Of a DNA stretch of 64,000 bases, positions 35,136 to 48,228 are shown piece after piece. Both the position numbers and the translations under genes were made by a program. Each line of letters opens with the position of its first letter. Positions within the stretch are counted from its first letter, which is position 1. The stretch comes from Sordaria brevicollis (Eukaryota > Ascomycota > Sordariomycetes > Sordariales > Sordariaceae). The stretch lies in contig JAUTDP010000003.1 of NCBI GenBank assembly GCA_033439795.1, positions 2,604,001-2,668,000 of the forward strand. Reading direction: 5' to 3'. The notes beneath the pieces are model-generated. The model made no database searches. It was not told where the DNA came from and saw only the letters and a program-made list of their open reading frames with translations.

Positions 35136-38100
35136 ATAATTCGATTAAAAATATTTTATTAAAATATAGGGAAATTATACGAAAGAGGGAAATTACTATT
35201 CGAATAAGAGGAGATTTATAATATTATAGCGATTTAAAAACCGGGTAAGAATTTAAATAAAGATATTTATTATTTATAAGACGGTAAATATATTAAAGTA
35301 AATTATCTAAAAAAAAGGAGGGCGGTTATTTATATAAATAAGAAATAGAATTTTAAAGATTTAAACTTCTATATTAAAAAAGATTAGGCCTCTATAACGT
35401 TTAAAAATTTAAAGGAATTATTAACCGTTTATTCGATTTATTCCTCTATTAAAATATATAGAATACCGGAATACGAATAAGAATTTCCCCTCTTCGAATT
35501 CTTTAAAAAGAAATTCCTAATAAGATATTAAATTATAGCCGTCGGGGATTTTAATTTTTATTATCCCAATTAGGATTTAAAAAATAAAATTAACCTAAAA
35601 ATTAAAAAATTCTTTATATAAATATAATAGTAATATATACGGCTTATTATTCTTAAAGGGGAGTTAATTTATATAAATAATATAATATAAGAAAAGAGAA
35701 ATAAAATAATCGATTATATATAAATAATATTAGGAATCGAAACCGAATATTAAAGGGCGTAACGGTACGAATAAATTAATTCGGATTATTATCCTTAGGA
35801 AATTTAGGTTTATATTAAAAGAAAAATTAAAAAAGCGGAAATAAAAAAAAATTATAATTAGAATTTAATAAATACGGAAAAAGTACGAAAGGCGGCGTTA
35901 TAATAGATTTTAATCCCGGCGAAGATCGATACGAAGGAGGAATTAGAATTTATATTCGATAAATTCAATAAAGAATTTATAAATATAATAGAAGAATTCG
36001 TTTTATACCGGAAAAAAAGTCGAAGGAGAAGAATAAAGTAATAAACGTTAAAATATAAAATAATAACGAAAAATATAAGGCAAAAATAATAAAAATAATA
36101 TAAGGAAAGGATATTTTCGAATTAAATAAAATTCGTAGAAATATTAATAAAGAAAAGAAGGATTAATATAAAAACTTAATAAATAATATAGCGAAAAAGC
36201 GTCGAAAAAACGTCGAAGAATTTAAATAAATTTTAAATTTTCGAAAAATAGGCCCGTATTTAAAATTATTTATTAATAAACCCGCCTAAATTTTTAACTT
36301 TTAAATAATATAAGGGAGTAGAAGAAATTGAAGATTATAATAATAAAGTAAATATTTTCGCCGAGCGTTTCTTCCCGAAGGTAAACGTTTTTATAGATTA
36401 TTTATTTAATTAAACCCTTCCCTTAAATATTAACGATTTATTATTTATTAACGAATTAATTATTAAAGAAGATATTTAAAATATTTTATTTCGGATAATT
36501 CCGAATAAAATATTAGGCGTCGATTAATATTCGAATAGATTTTTAAAAATTTATAAGGAATTATTCCGAAAAATTATAACCGCTTTCGCGGTTGCGAATT
36601 TTCATTTTAAATATTTTTTATAGTAGTTTAAGAATACGAAAGTAATTATTTTTAAAAAATTAAGAAAAACCGCCGTATAATAAAAGTTAACCAATACGTA
36701 AAGGTTAATTTTATTATTAAATAACGTTAGGAAAATTTTTAAAGCGTTCGTTATTAAAAAATTTATTTAAATTATAGAAGAATTTAATTTCTTATTAAAG
36801 GGTTAAATAAATAATTGGGTAAACCGTTCGATTAAGTTTATTATCCGTATTATTACGGATATTATATATATAGTTTAAAAATTTAGAGCCGTTATATTAT
36901 TAATATTTTTTAATTTTAAAGCCGTATTCGATAAAATTAATTATAAATAATTATTATATACTTTATAGGAAATGCGATTTTTATAATAGATTTTCGAATA
37001 AGTAGTAAATTTCGTTAATAAACGAAGAAATTCCCTTTTTTTCGACGACGAAATATTTATTCCCTACGTTATAAAAATTAAAATACTTTAAGGCTCCCTC
37101 CTCTTTCTAATTTTTTTTATCCTTTTTATTATTTTATTATATTATAAATTAATTACGGTTAAAAATATAATTACAATTGGCTTCGCCGACGATATTAATA
37201 TTATTGTTATAGTAAGGATTATTAAAGAGAATTATAGGATATTTTAAACGGTATAAAAAATTTATTCCGAATAAATAAGGGAGAGAAATATAAAGTTCGA
37301 AATAAATAAAATAAAATTAATATATTTTATATAAACGAAGGTATTAAGAATAGAGATTTTTTAATTTAAGGATATTATATTTCAACCGATGGAATTAATA
37401 AAATTCTTAAACGTTTAATTAAATTATAAATTTAATTATCGAATTTATACGGAAACTATTAAGAAAAAAATAAAAATTTAAATAAATACGTTAATTTAAT
37501 TAATTATAAAGATTTAAAATTATTCCTTCGTTTATACGAAAGAGATTTATATTAAATATATTCGAAATGTAATTATATATAGAGTTTTAGCCTTCTATTA
37601 ACCGATAAAAGTATATAGTAAACCCCGAGGGATAGTAATTAAATTAATTAAATATTAAATTAAATATTTAAAAATCGTCGTTAGGGTATATAAAATTACG
37701 TTGGTATAGAATTTTAAAATAGAAACTTTTTACCCGCTATTCGATTTTTATTTTAATAAAAGGGTAAGGGCTTTTAAGAGAAATTCGCTTATATAAATTA
37801 AATTAAATTCGTCTAAAGAATAATAGCCTAAATAATTAATTATATTTAAATAAAACGAATAAGAAGTCGATTATTTATTAATAAATTAGAAAGTAATATT
37901 ATTAAAATTAAATAGACGGAGGAATAAGTATTAATAGAGAACTTTATAGCGATTATAACGGGACTATTTTTAATAATAAGCGTATTTATTTAACCGTTAT
38001 AGCCGCCGGAATTTTTAACCCTTAATTAAAAAGTATAATTAAAAAACGCTACGAAGAGAAAATAAATATTATATTATAATTATTAATTAATAGTAATAGT

Positions 38101-38598
38101 CATAAAATTAAATTGGCGGTATAAATTTATAATTATTAATTTCAATCCGAAGTTTAATGATATTATAATAAAATAATATATAATTAATTAGAAAAAAAAA
38201 AGCGGAAGAGAATTTAACCTTCGGAGGATAATAAAGATTATTATTTATTAACGAAAGCGAAGAATTCCCTCTTCGTTTAAGCGAGAATAGAGGTAATCGG
38301 CTTTAGGGCTTTCCTTTTTTAAAAGAGAATCCCCGATATTAATACCCTTATTTATTTATATAAATTAGGATAAGAAACGTTCTACTATATTATATTTAAA
38401 TATTTTTAAGTAGTAAATATATAATTTATAATAATTAATTAGCCGTAAACGTAAGAATAATTCTAAATTTATTTAAATAATAGAATTAAAATTGAAAGAA
38501 TTTTATTATAAATATTTCGATTAAGACGATTAAATAAATACCGTTTAGTAATTAAATTAAAAGAGGAGCGGCGAGACGAATTCGCTCGTTATTTTTAA
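35136..38598 (+). pseudogene. LA ORF2: endonuclease / reverse transcriptase, catalytic box intact
   Basis: The ATA start shares its A with the ORF1 stop. VGDFNFYYPN near 35543 keeps the endonuclease Asp and Asn. The reverse transcriptase box at 37176-37199 reads IGFADDIN, with both catalytic Asp kept, unlike the other copies. The rest is as in L1, ending in TAA at 38596-38598. Length is 3,463 nt, net -2. It is inactive because of many stops, but it confirms that the family motif is FADD. Confidence 0.88.
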
Positions 38599-38651
38599 TT
38601 TTCTTTTCTTCCTTTTCTTTTACTTTTATTTATTAATACGCTAGAACGAAG

Positions 38652-39960
38652 ATAGGGGAGGATTTTTATTTAATTAAGAATTTATTAAATTGCGAAAGCG
38701 ATAATTTATTTAATTATTACTTCTTTTTATAATTAATTAAAGCCTTTAATATTTTATTATTATCGGCGAATAGACGGTTTTATTTATCGAATTAACGAAT
38801 ATATTAGCGTATAATATTAATTATAAATTAACGCTAAGTGAATTAATTATTATTAATAGGAATAGGATTGGTAAAACGAATAGCCGGCGAGTTAATTTCT
38901 ATTAGGGAATTATTATAGGAAGGTATATAAATACCGTTATTATTTTAAGGAATTTTACCGTTACCGTTACGAAATAAATTACCGTTATTATTACGGGGTA
39001 AATTACTATTATTATTATAAAGGATATTACCCGAAGGAATATAACCGCCGATTAAATTATTTTTATTAAAAAAGAGGAGTTTGTAATAGCCTTTTTAGAG
39101 GTAATTATTAATTGATTACTTTTTATAACGAATAAATTATTTAAAGGTATTAATAAAACCGTTATTAATAAGGCGAAAGCGAATCGCGTTAGTAAACTCT
39201 TTAATAATAATACGGAAGCGGATAAAATAGTCGCAAAATTTATTATTAATTAGGTCTTTAATAATAACCTTCTTTTAAAAAGTATTACGGAAATTATAGA
39301 AGTTGCGAAGTGTATTAATTATATAATACGAAACTATTAAAATATATTAAATAATTTAATTAAATTTATTTAAAAATAAATTAAAATAGGAAATATTAAT
39401 AATATAAAAGATAATAATTTATTCGGGTAATTAAAAATATAATAAATCGATTTAACGACGGCCTTTATATAAATATTATAACCTAGGACAATTAGGAAAG
39501 CGAGAAGGGCTTTAATTAATTAAAAGGTATAAGCGAAATATAGGGGAATACGGATATAATTTTGAAGAAATTAATATAAGGATAAAATATAGCGGAAGGA
39601 AAATTTACTTTTTCTCTAATATATAAAAGAATTTATTATTAATAAAAAATTTAATAATACGTTCGAAATTAATTTTAGTATCGATATTAATTATATTAAA
39701 TATAAAGGTTAATAAAGGAAAACGAAGGGGAAACGAATTTTTACTTTTATTTTCGTTAAAGGTTTTTATTATTTTATAAAACGTTTTAGCGCGTTTTTAA
39801 TAGGGAGTAATTATTTCGAATCGATTATTATTATTATTAAAGGAAGGAAAAATTTAAAAAAGCCTAAAGGATAAGGGGTTTTTATATTTAAAGGAAAGAA
39901 ATCTTTACGTTAATATAAATTATAATAAAAATATAATTATAATAAAGGGAGGAAAAGGAT
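38652..39960 (+). pseudogene. LA ORF3 candidate, unknown function
   Basis: ATA at 38652 in place of ATG, then GEDFYLIKNLL. The frame passes the same blocks as L1 (LFKGINKTVINKAKANRVSKLFNNNTEADKI among them). A distance of 1,590 nt, a multiple of three, separates the start from the TAA at 40242, so the frame could run into the GC-rich 3' end. Confidence 0.38.
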
Positions 39961-40187
39961 AGAAGGAATAAAAGAAAATTTAACGGTTAAGAAATTTAAT
40001 AATAATTAAAAAGGTAAACGGATAGGAGAATAGAAAGTAGAAAATAATAATAAATAGGGGATGGGATAATAGATTAAAAAGGCGGAACGGTTTAATATTT
40101 TAGTATAATAGTAAATAGAAGGAATAAGACGGATATTAATCGCGTTAGCGGTAAGTATATATTACGATCGTAGAATGCCGAAGAAGC

Positions 40188-40207
40188 GGCGCGGATAAGT
40201 CCGCGCC
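40188..40207 (+). other. LINE 3'-end hairpin (LA)
   Basis: GGCGCGGATAAGTCCGCGCC, perfect stem. Confidence 0.6.
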
Positions 40208-40334
40208 GGGAAATATAGCCGGGGTTTTTATTTAGGGCGTTTAACGTTTACGGTTTTATCCTACGGGGAATTGGAGATAGACCCTATGCTATATTGGCGC
40301 TATGGATTTAATTAGGGAATAAGAATCTTACTTT

Positions 40335-40349
40335 TACCCCGTTGGATAA
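40335..40349 (+). repeat. Right TSD of LA
   Basis: TACCCCGTTGGATAA, identical to 21347-21361. Confidence 0.92.
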
Positions 40350-41700
40350 TAATTATATTAATAAATAAAGTATTCCGTATAAATAAAAAAATAGTTCTTC
40401 GACTAAAGGTTATCCTTCTTACCCCTACTTCTTTACTAAATAGAATGAAATTCGCTGTAAATTAATTAATAAAGAGAAAAAGTTCGTTAAAATTAAGGAT
40501 AATTTAATAATTATAAAGGTTTAAATTAAAAAATTAGGAAGAATAATAATTATTTAAAACGGCGACGTAATTAATTTATATATTATAATCGCTATTTTAA
40601 TTAAAAAGAATATCGACCTCTATAAAGAAAATACTAGTTTTTATAAAAAAAAAGTCGCCTTTTTAATTCCCGAGAATTTTAAACGCTACGATTACGCCGA
40701 TTATAATAATAATAACGATAATAAAAGCCATTGCGAAAAGACGCCTACTACCGACTTTTTTACTATTAATTATAAACGCCTATTAATTAAAGAAAAAGAC
40801 CCGCCCTATTTTTATAACGAAAAGGATAAAGATATTATTACTTTTAACGTTTAATACCGCCGTATTTTTAATAAATTTAAATTCAACGCCGATTATTTTT
40901 CTAATAATAAAATTAAGAAAATATATATCGAAAATCGTACCGCTAATAAAATTACCTAAAATTTTAAACCCTACTTCGCCGACGGCCTTTATAATATTAA
41001 GACTTTTAATAAATTATTTACTTATTTACGCGCCGAATACTATAATTATAATCGAAAGGAGAAGGCTATCTACGAATTTAATGATTTAAAATTCGAAATA
41101 AATAGGGATTTTTAAAAATTTTATAATAAATTTGTACATTTAATTAAGGAATACGGTCGTCCTCCTAATTTATAAAAATAAGAATTCAATTAGAAACTTC
41201 TAAATACTATTTAAAATACTCTCCTTTAAAGATATAGATAAAAGGACGTTACTTTTAATTAATATATTTTAATAATTAAAAAGGCGGTCGAAATTAATTA
41301 ATATATCTTTCGTAATAATAAAGTTAAAAAGGATAATAAAAATAAGGATAAAAATACTTCTTCTTTTTCTATAAATTCGTTTAATAAAGTTAGGGGTTTT
41401 ACTAATTTTAATAAAAATTCTAATAATATTATTAATAATAGTATTAATACCGGTAATAGTAACCGAAGTAATTCCTATCGCGCCTTTAATATAATTCGTT
41501 AAAAAGTTTATAAATTATTCGAAGAGAATAAATATTTTATATATAAAAAAACCGGATATCGTTTCCGCAATTACTCTAATCGTCGTAGCGGTAACCCTAA
41601 CCGCATTAACGAATTTATTAATTATTATAACCGTAAAAATAAGGAAAATAATAAACTAATTAATAATAAAGCGGAAAATTAACTACCCTAGGAATATTAA
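40350..41700 (+). pseudogene. Gypsy C gag, C-terminal part with zinc knuckle (broken)
   Basis: Continues the frame broken at 21361. A capsid-like region is well readable (KKNIDLYKENTSFYKKK, YNEKDKDIITFNV, NKLFTYLRAEYYNYN, FVHLIKEYGRPPNL). An Asn and Ser-rich linker follows, then a knuckle near 41530-41570, YFIYKKTGYRFRNY, ancestral CFxCKKTGHRFRxC, with Cys and His changed to Tyr. The frame ends near 41690 (NKAEN then stop), about where pol begins. The role is the structural particle protein; the knuckle binds RNA. Confidence 0.82.
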
Positions 41701-42752
41701 ACTCCTTCCTAAGGATTAAATTAATAAGTGCTTATTCTAAAAAGAACCTAAAAAAAATACTACTAAAAAGTATAAAAGTAAATAAAAGATTTTTAAAGGA
41801 TTATTTAAATAAACCTATATTAATTATATTTTATATTATAATAAATAATAATAGAAAAACTTTATTTATAAATAATACGTTTATTAATTCGGGAATAAAC
41901 GGTAATATCTTTATAAATAAAAACCTCGCTAATAATATAATAAAATAAAAAATAGAAAGGCTATATAATTTTTAACCTTACGCGGTAGGAGGGTATATTA
42001 AATAATATAGTAAAATAATTAATTAATGTTTACGAAGTATTATCGAAATATAAGGATAAAAATTCGAAAAAAAAATAATAATCGTTATTAATTCGGGATA
42101 TAACGTTATTTTAAGTAAATATTAATTAAGAAAGTATCAACTCTTAATCGACGTTATAAATATAAAATTTATCTTTAATAAAATAATTATTATTCTTTTA
42201 ACCTTTAATAAATAAATTACCGAATTCGAGAATTTCGTTAAAATTGTAATATTATTTCCCTTAGCGAAATATAATCGACCGATCGAATTCTTCGAAGAAC
42301 CGAAGGAACGATTAATTTAACGTAAAGAAAATAAAAATTTAATAAAAATAAAACGCTAATTATTAAATTAATACGCTCTAAAACGGGAAAAAGAGGACGT
42401 AATACCTACGTAACGAAAATATATCGAAATATTTAAAGCCGAACGAAGAAACGATCCCTACTAAAGCGAAAATGCGCGAAGTTAATACCGGTTGAAGAAA
42501 AACGGCGTAAATTAATATAAATATTATAACGATTTTATAATAATTAATATTAACGTTTTTTTTATATTCGCTAAATAAGAATATATAAAAATAATTAATC
42601 TTTACGAATTTAATCGATTTATTAATAATTATAAAAGATAGGCCCTTATTAAAAATAAAATAGAATTACGTAAACGAATTAAAAAAGAAATCCCTAAATA
42701 TGTTTATAAATATTTAAATATATTTAATAAAAAGGAATCCAATACCCTACCG
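41700..42752 (+). pseudogene. Gypsy C pol, protease and start of RT (broken)
   Basis: Protease active-site region near 41850-41920: TLFINNTFINSGINGNIFI, where the family has a DSGA-type motif (Asp now Asn). The frame continues through a linker (ILRKFVKIVILFPLAKYNRPIEFFE near 42220-42300) to a charged segment, interrupted at 42752 by LD. It resumes at 48229 with the reverse transcriptase. A shift relative to gag probably lies near 41690, but with so many stops the mode of pol expression cannot be told. Confidence 0.75.
42741..42752 (+). repeat. Left TSD of LD
   Basis: AATACCCTACCG, identical to 48217-48228; joining the two restores gypsy C pol. Confidence 0.9.
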
Positions 42753-43022
42753 AACCCCCCTACCGCCCGTGCTATTGCTATTCGTAAGAGGGAGCTTGGA
42801 AGCGGAAATAGAGGCCGCACCCGTAAGCGGATTAGCGGGCCCTCTACCAGACCGAAGTTAGCGGCCAAGGGCCCGATAGACGTATTTACGAGCTCTTAGG
42901 GCTCGGGTACTCGGAGCGGCGCCAATTTAATCGCCGCCACTAGACCGGCTACTTAAAAGGAAAAAACTCCTATTCTTACTCCGCCCGCGGGGCTAGAAGA
43001 TATTCCCTTATAAAATAATTAA
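42753..43022 (+). pseudogene. LD ORF1, last 90 codons, nearly unmutated
   Basis: Because RIP is weak here the ancestral residues can be read: AIAIRKRELGSGNRGRTRKR, then a Pro, Lys and Arg-rich run and TRSGANLIAATRPAT. This shows an Arg-rich, disordered-looking C-terminus, fitting nucleic-acid binding. Even here one TAG (42896-42898) is found at a position that is TAG or TAA in the other copies checked. Either all copies lost the same Gln, or ORF1 really ends there and the remainder is read through. TAA at 43020-43022. Confidence 0.78.
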
Positions 43023-46000
43023 TAATTTAATTAAAAATACTTTATTAAAATGTAGGGAAATTGTACGAAAGAGGGAAATTATTATTCGAATAGGAGGAGA
43101 TTTACAATATTATAGCGATTTAAAAACCGGGTAAGAATTTAAACGAAAATATTTATCGTCTATAAAGTAGTAGGTATATTAAAATAAATTATTTAAAAAA
43201 GGGGAGGGCGGTTATTTATATAAATAAAAAATAGAATTTTAAAGATTTAAATTTCCACGTTAAAAAAAATTAAATTTCTATAATGTTTAAGAATTTAAAG
43301 GAATTATTAACCGTTTATTCAATTTATTCCTTTATTAAAATATATAAAATATTAAAATACGAATAGGGGTTTCCCCTTTTCGAATTCTTTAAGGAAAAAC
43401 CCCCGGTAAAATATTAAATTATAGCCGTCGGAGATTTTAATTTCTATTATCCTAATTAGGATTTAGAGAATAGGATTAGTCTAAAAATCGAGAGATTTTT
43501 TATATAAATATAATAGTAATATATATAATTTATTACCTTTAAAAGGGAGCCGATGCGTATAAATAATATAATATAGGAAGAGAGAAATAAAATAATTAAT
43601 TACGTATAAATAATATTAAAAATCGAAACCGAATATTAAGGGGCGTAATAATACGAATAAATCGGTTTAAATTATTATCCTTAAGAAGTTTAAATTTATA
43701 TTAGAAGAAAAATTAAAAAAGTGGAAATAAAGGAAGGTTATAATTAAAATTTAATAAATACGGAAAAAGTATAAAAAGCGGCGTTATAATGGATTTCGGT
43801 CTTAACGAAGATTAATATAAAGGAAAAATTAAAATTTATATTTAATAGGTTCGATAAAGAATTTATAAATATAATAGAGGAATTTATTTTATATTAGAAA
43901 AAAGGTCGAAGGAGAAAAGCGAAGTAATAAATATTAAAATATAAAATAGCGACGAAAAATATAAAATAAAAGTAATAAAAATAATATAAAGAAAAAATAT
44001 TTTCGAATTAGGTAAAATTCGTAAAAATATTAATAAAGAAAAGAAGGATTAATATAAAAATTTAATAAATAATATAATAAAAAGGCGTTAAAAAGGCGTT
44101 AAAGAATTTAAATAAATTTTAAACCCTTAAAAAATAGGCCTATACCCAAAATTATTTATTAATAAACCCGTTTAAATTCTCAATTCTTAAATAATATAAA
44201 GGAATAAAAAAAATCGAAGATTATAATAGTAAGGCGAATATTTTCGCCGAATATTTCTTCCCGAAGGTAAATGTCTTTACGGATTATTTATTTAATTAAA
44301 CCTTTCCTTTAAATACCGGCGCTTTATTATTTATTAATGAATTAATTATTAAAAAGGACGTTTAAGAGGTTTTATGTTAAATAATTCCGAATAAAATACC
44401 GGATATCGATTAATATTCGAATAAATTTTTAAAAATTTATAAAGAATTATTCTAAAAAGTTATAACCGTTTTTACGGCCGCGAATTTTCGTTTTAAATAC
44501 TTCCTATAATAATTTAAGAACGTAAAAATAATCGTTTTTAAAAAATTAAAAAAAACCGTTATATAATAAAAATTAATTAGCGTATAGAGGCTAATTTTAT
44601 TATTAAATAACGTTAGGAAAATCTTCGAAGCGTTCGTCGTTAAAAAACTTATTTAAACCGCGGAAGAATTTAAATTCCTATTAAAGGGTTAAATAAATAA
44701 TTAAGTAGGCCGTTCGATTAAGTTTATTATTTATATCGTTATAAATATTAAATATATAATTTAAAAATTCGGAGCTATTACGTCGCTAATACTCTTTAAT
44801 TTTAAAAGTGTATTTAATAAAATTAATTATAAATATTTATTATATATTTTATAGGAAATATAATTCCTACGATAAATTTTCGAATAAATAGCGAATTTTA
44901 TTAATAAATAAAGAAATTCCTTCTTCTTTACCGATAAAATATTTATTCCTCATATTATAGAAGCTGGAATACCCTAAAGTTCCCCTTTCTTTTTAATTCT
45001 TTTTATCCTTTTTATTACCCTATTATACTATAAATTAATTATAATTAAGAATATAATTATAATTGGCTTCGCTAATAATATTAATATTATCGCTATAATA
45101 AAAATTACCGAAAAGAATTATAAAATACTTTAAATAGTATAAAAAATTTATTCCGAATAAATAAAGGAGAAAAATATAAAGTTCGAAATAAATAAAACGG
45201 AATTAATATATTTTACGCGGACGAAAGTATTAAAAATAGAAATTCTCTAATTCGGAAATATTATATTTCGATTAATAGAATTAATAAAATTCCTAAATAT
45301 TTAATTAAACTGTAAATTTAATTATTAAACTTACGCGGAAATTATTAAAAAAAAAATAAAAATTTAAATGAATATATTAACCTAATTAACTATAAAAATT
45401 TAAAGTTACTCCTTCATTTATATAAAGGAAATTTATATTAAATATATTCGAAGTACGATTATATATAGAGCTTTAATTTTCTACTAATCAATAAAAGTAT
45501 ATAATAAACCCCGAAAGATAATAATCGGATTAATTAAATATTAAATTAAATATTTAAAAATTATTATTAGGGTATATAAAATTACGTTAATATAAAACCT
45601 TAAGACGGAAATTTCTTGCCCGCTATTCGACCTTTATTTTAATAAACGGGTAAGGGCTTTCGAAGAGAGATTCGCCCGTATAAATTAAATTAAGTTCGTC
45701 TATAGAATAATAATTTAAATAATTAATTATATTTAAATAAAATAAATAAAAAATCAATTACTTATTAATAAATTAAAAAATAATACTATTAAAATTAAAT
45801 AAGCGGAAGAATAAATACTAACGGAGAATTTTATAGCGATTATAATAAAATTACCCCTAGTAATAAACGTACCCGTTTAATTATTATAACCGCCGGAACC
45901 TTTAACCTTTAATCGAAAGGTATAATTAAAAAACGCTACGAAAAAAGAGTAAATATTATATTATAATTATTAATTAGCGGTAATAATAATTAAATTAAAT

Positions 46001-46486
46001 TGGTAGTATAAATTTACGATTATTAATTTCGACCCGAAATTTAATAATATTATAATAAAACGGTATATAATTAATTAGGAAAAGAAGAAGCGGAAGAAAA
46101 TTTAACCTTCGGAGGATAATAAGGATTATTATTTATTAACGAAAGTAAAGAATTCCCTCTTCGTTTAAGCGAGAATAGAAGTAATTAATTTTAAGGCTTT
46201 CTTTTTTTAAAGAAGAATTTCCAATATTAATACCTTTATTTATTTATACGGATTAAAATAAAAAACGTTCTATTATATTATATTCGAATATTTCCGGATA
46301 GTAAATATATAATTCGTAATAATTAATTAATTATAAATATAGGAATAATTTTAAATTTATTTAAACGGTAAAATTAAGGCCGAAAGAATCTTATTATAAA
46401 TATTTCGGTTAGGACGATTAAATAAATATCGTTTAATAATCGAATTAAAAGAAGAGTAGCGAAACGAATTCGCTCGCTATTTTTAA
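43022..46486 (+). pseudogene. LD ORF2: endonuclease / reverse transcriptase (RIP stops only)
   Basis: 3,465 nt, 1,155 codons, the same as L2 and LC. The endonuclease frame reads NVGKLYERGKLLFE, EEIYNIIAI-KPGKNLNENIYRL, GRAVIYINKK and VGDFNFYYPN near 43430-43460. The catalytic box GFANNINII lies near 45065-45090. TAA at 46484-46486. The N-terminal part of the endonuclease is the easiest to read of all copies because it lies near the low-mutation end. Confidence 0.9.
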
Positions 46487-46539
46487 TTTTCTTTTCTTCC
46501 TTTTCTTTTATTTTTATTTACTAATATATTAAAACGAAG

Positions 46540-47850
46540 ATAGGGGAGGATTTTTATTTAATTGAAAATTTATCGGGCTACGAAGGCGACGACCTATCTA
46601 ATTATTATTTTTTTTTACAATTAATTAGAACCTTTAATATTTTATTATTATTAACGAATAAATGGTTCTATTCGTCGAATTAATAAATATATTAATATAT
46701 AGTATTAATTACGAATTAATATTAAGCGAATTAATTACTATTAATAGGAATAGGATTGGTAGGACGAATAGCCGGCGAATTAATTTCTATTAGGGAATTA
46801 TTATAAGAAGGTATACGAATACTATTATTATTCTAAGGAATTCTACCGCTATTATTATAAAATAAATTATCGTTATTATTACGGGGTAAATTATTATTAT
46901 TATTATAAGGGATATTACCCGAAGGAATATAATTATTAATTAAATTATCCTTATTAGAAAGGAAGAATTCGTAATAGCTTTTTTAGAAATAATTATTAAT
47001 TAATTACTTTCTATAGCGAATAAATTATTTAAAAGTACCGGTAAAGCCGTTATTAATAAAGCGAAAGCGAATTGCGCTGGTAAATTTTTTAACGACGATA
47101 TAGAAGCGGATAAAATAATCGTAAAATTTATTATTAATTAGGTCTTTAATAACGACCTTTTCTTAAAAAGTATTATAGAAATTATAAAAACCGCGAAGCG
47201 TATCGATTATATAATATAAAATTACTAAAATATATTAAATAATTTAATTAAATTTATTTAAAAACGAATCAAAATAGAAAATATTAACGATATAGAAGAT
47301 AATAATTTATTTAGGTAATTAAGGATATAATAAATCGATTTAATAACGGCCTTTATATAAATATTATAACCCGGGACGGTTAGGAAAGTAAAAAGGGCTT
47401 TAATTAATTAGAAAGTATAAATAAGATACGGGGGAATACGGATATAATTTCGGAAAAATTAATGTAAAAATAGAATATAACGGAGGGAAGATTTACCCTT
47501 TTTCCGGTATATAAAAGAATTTATTATTAATAAAAAGTTTAATAATATATTCGAAATTAATTTTAATATTAATATTAATTATATTAAATATAGGGGTTAA
47601 TAAAGGAAGGTAAAAGGGAAACGAATTCTCGCTTTTATTTTCGTCGGAAATTTTTATTATTTTACGGAGCGCTTTAATACATTTTTAATAAGGAATAATT
47701 ATTTCGAATCAATTATTATTATTAAAGGAAAAAAAAACCTAAAAAAGCCCGGAAATAAAGGGTTTTTATATTTAAGGGAAGGAAATCCTTATATTAATAT
47801 AAACCGTAATAAAAATATAATTATAATAAGGGGAGGAAAAGGATAAAAGG
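46540..47850 (+). pseudogene. LD ORF3 candidate, unknown function
   Basis: ATA in place of ATG at 46540. The frame can be read codon by codon to about 47805 with only TAA and TAG stops, passing FVIAFLEIIIN, LSIANKLFKSTGKAVINKAKANCAGKFFND and EFIINKKFNNIFEINFN. A short open frame on the opposite strand (48077 to 47880) is a chance shadow. Confidence 0.4.
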
Positions 47851-48070
47851 AATAAAAGAAGGTTTAATAATTAAAAAGTTTAATAGCGGTTAAAAAAATA
47901 AATAGGCGGGGAATAGAAGGTAAAAAGCGGTAATAAATAAGGGACGGGACGGCGGATTAAAAAAGCGGAGCGGTTTAATATTTTAATATAACGGTAAATA
48001 GAAGGGATAAAACGGATATTAATCGCGTTGGCGGTAGGTATATACCGCGATCGTAGAACGCCGAAGAAGT

Positions 48071-48090
48071 GGCGCAAATAGGTCCGCGCC
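48071..48090 (+). other. LINE 3'-end hairpin (LD, weakened)
   Basis: The left arm reads GGCGCAAA, opposite an intact TCCGCGCC; two G-to-A changes weaken the stem. Confidence 0.45.
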
Positions 48091-48216
48091 GGGAAATATA
48101 GCCGGGGTTTTTATCCGGGGCGTTTAACGCTTACGGTTTTATCCTACGGGAAATCGGAGATAGACCCTATACTATATTGGCGCTATAGATTTAACTAGGG
48201 AATAAGAATCTTACTT

Positions 48217-48228
48217 AATACCCTACCG
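48217..48228 (+). repeat. Right TSD of LD
   Basis: AATACCCTACCG, identical to 42741-42752. Confidence 0.9.

Larger units (their letters stand above)
21362..40334 (+). mobile_element. LINE copy LA, split by LB and LC
   Basis: LA's own pieces are 21362-21959, 27641-28080 and 34365-40334; put together they make a complete element of about 7 kb from GAAAAGCTTTAGAACCGG to GGGAATAAGAATCTTA. LB entered its ORF1 next to the C tract and LC entered ORF1 further on, in the opposite orientation. LA therefore predates both. Its reverse transcriptase box is the best preserved in the window. Confidence 0.9.
42753..48216 (+). mobile_element. LINE copy LD, 5'-truncated, inserted in gypsy C RT
   Basis: Begins inside the last part of ORF1 and ends with the family 3' terminus. 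The first 210 nt (42753-42965) have almost no RIP mutations, then the sequence changes within a few tens of bases to the usual TA-rich form. ORF2 is full length. Confidence 0.92.

Noticed and set aside
47880..48077. Minus-strand open frame of 65 codons
   Set aside because: Antisense to the 3' end of LINE LD; equivalent stretches in other copies are not open. Chance frame.
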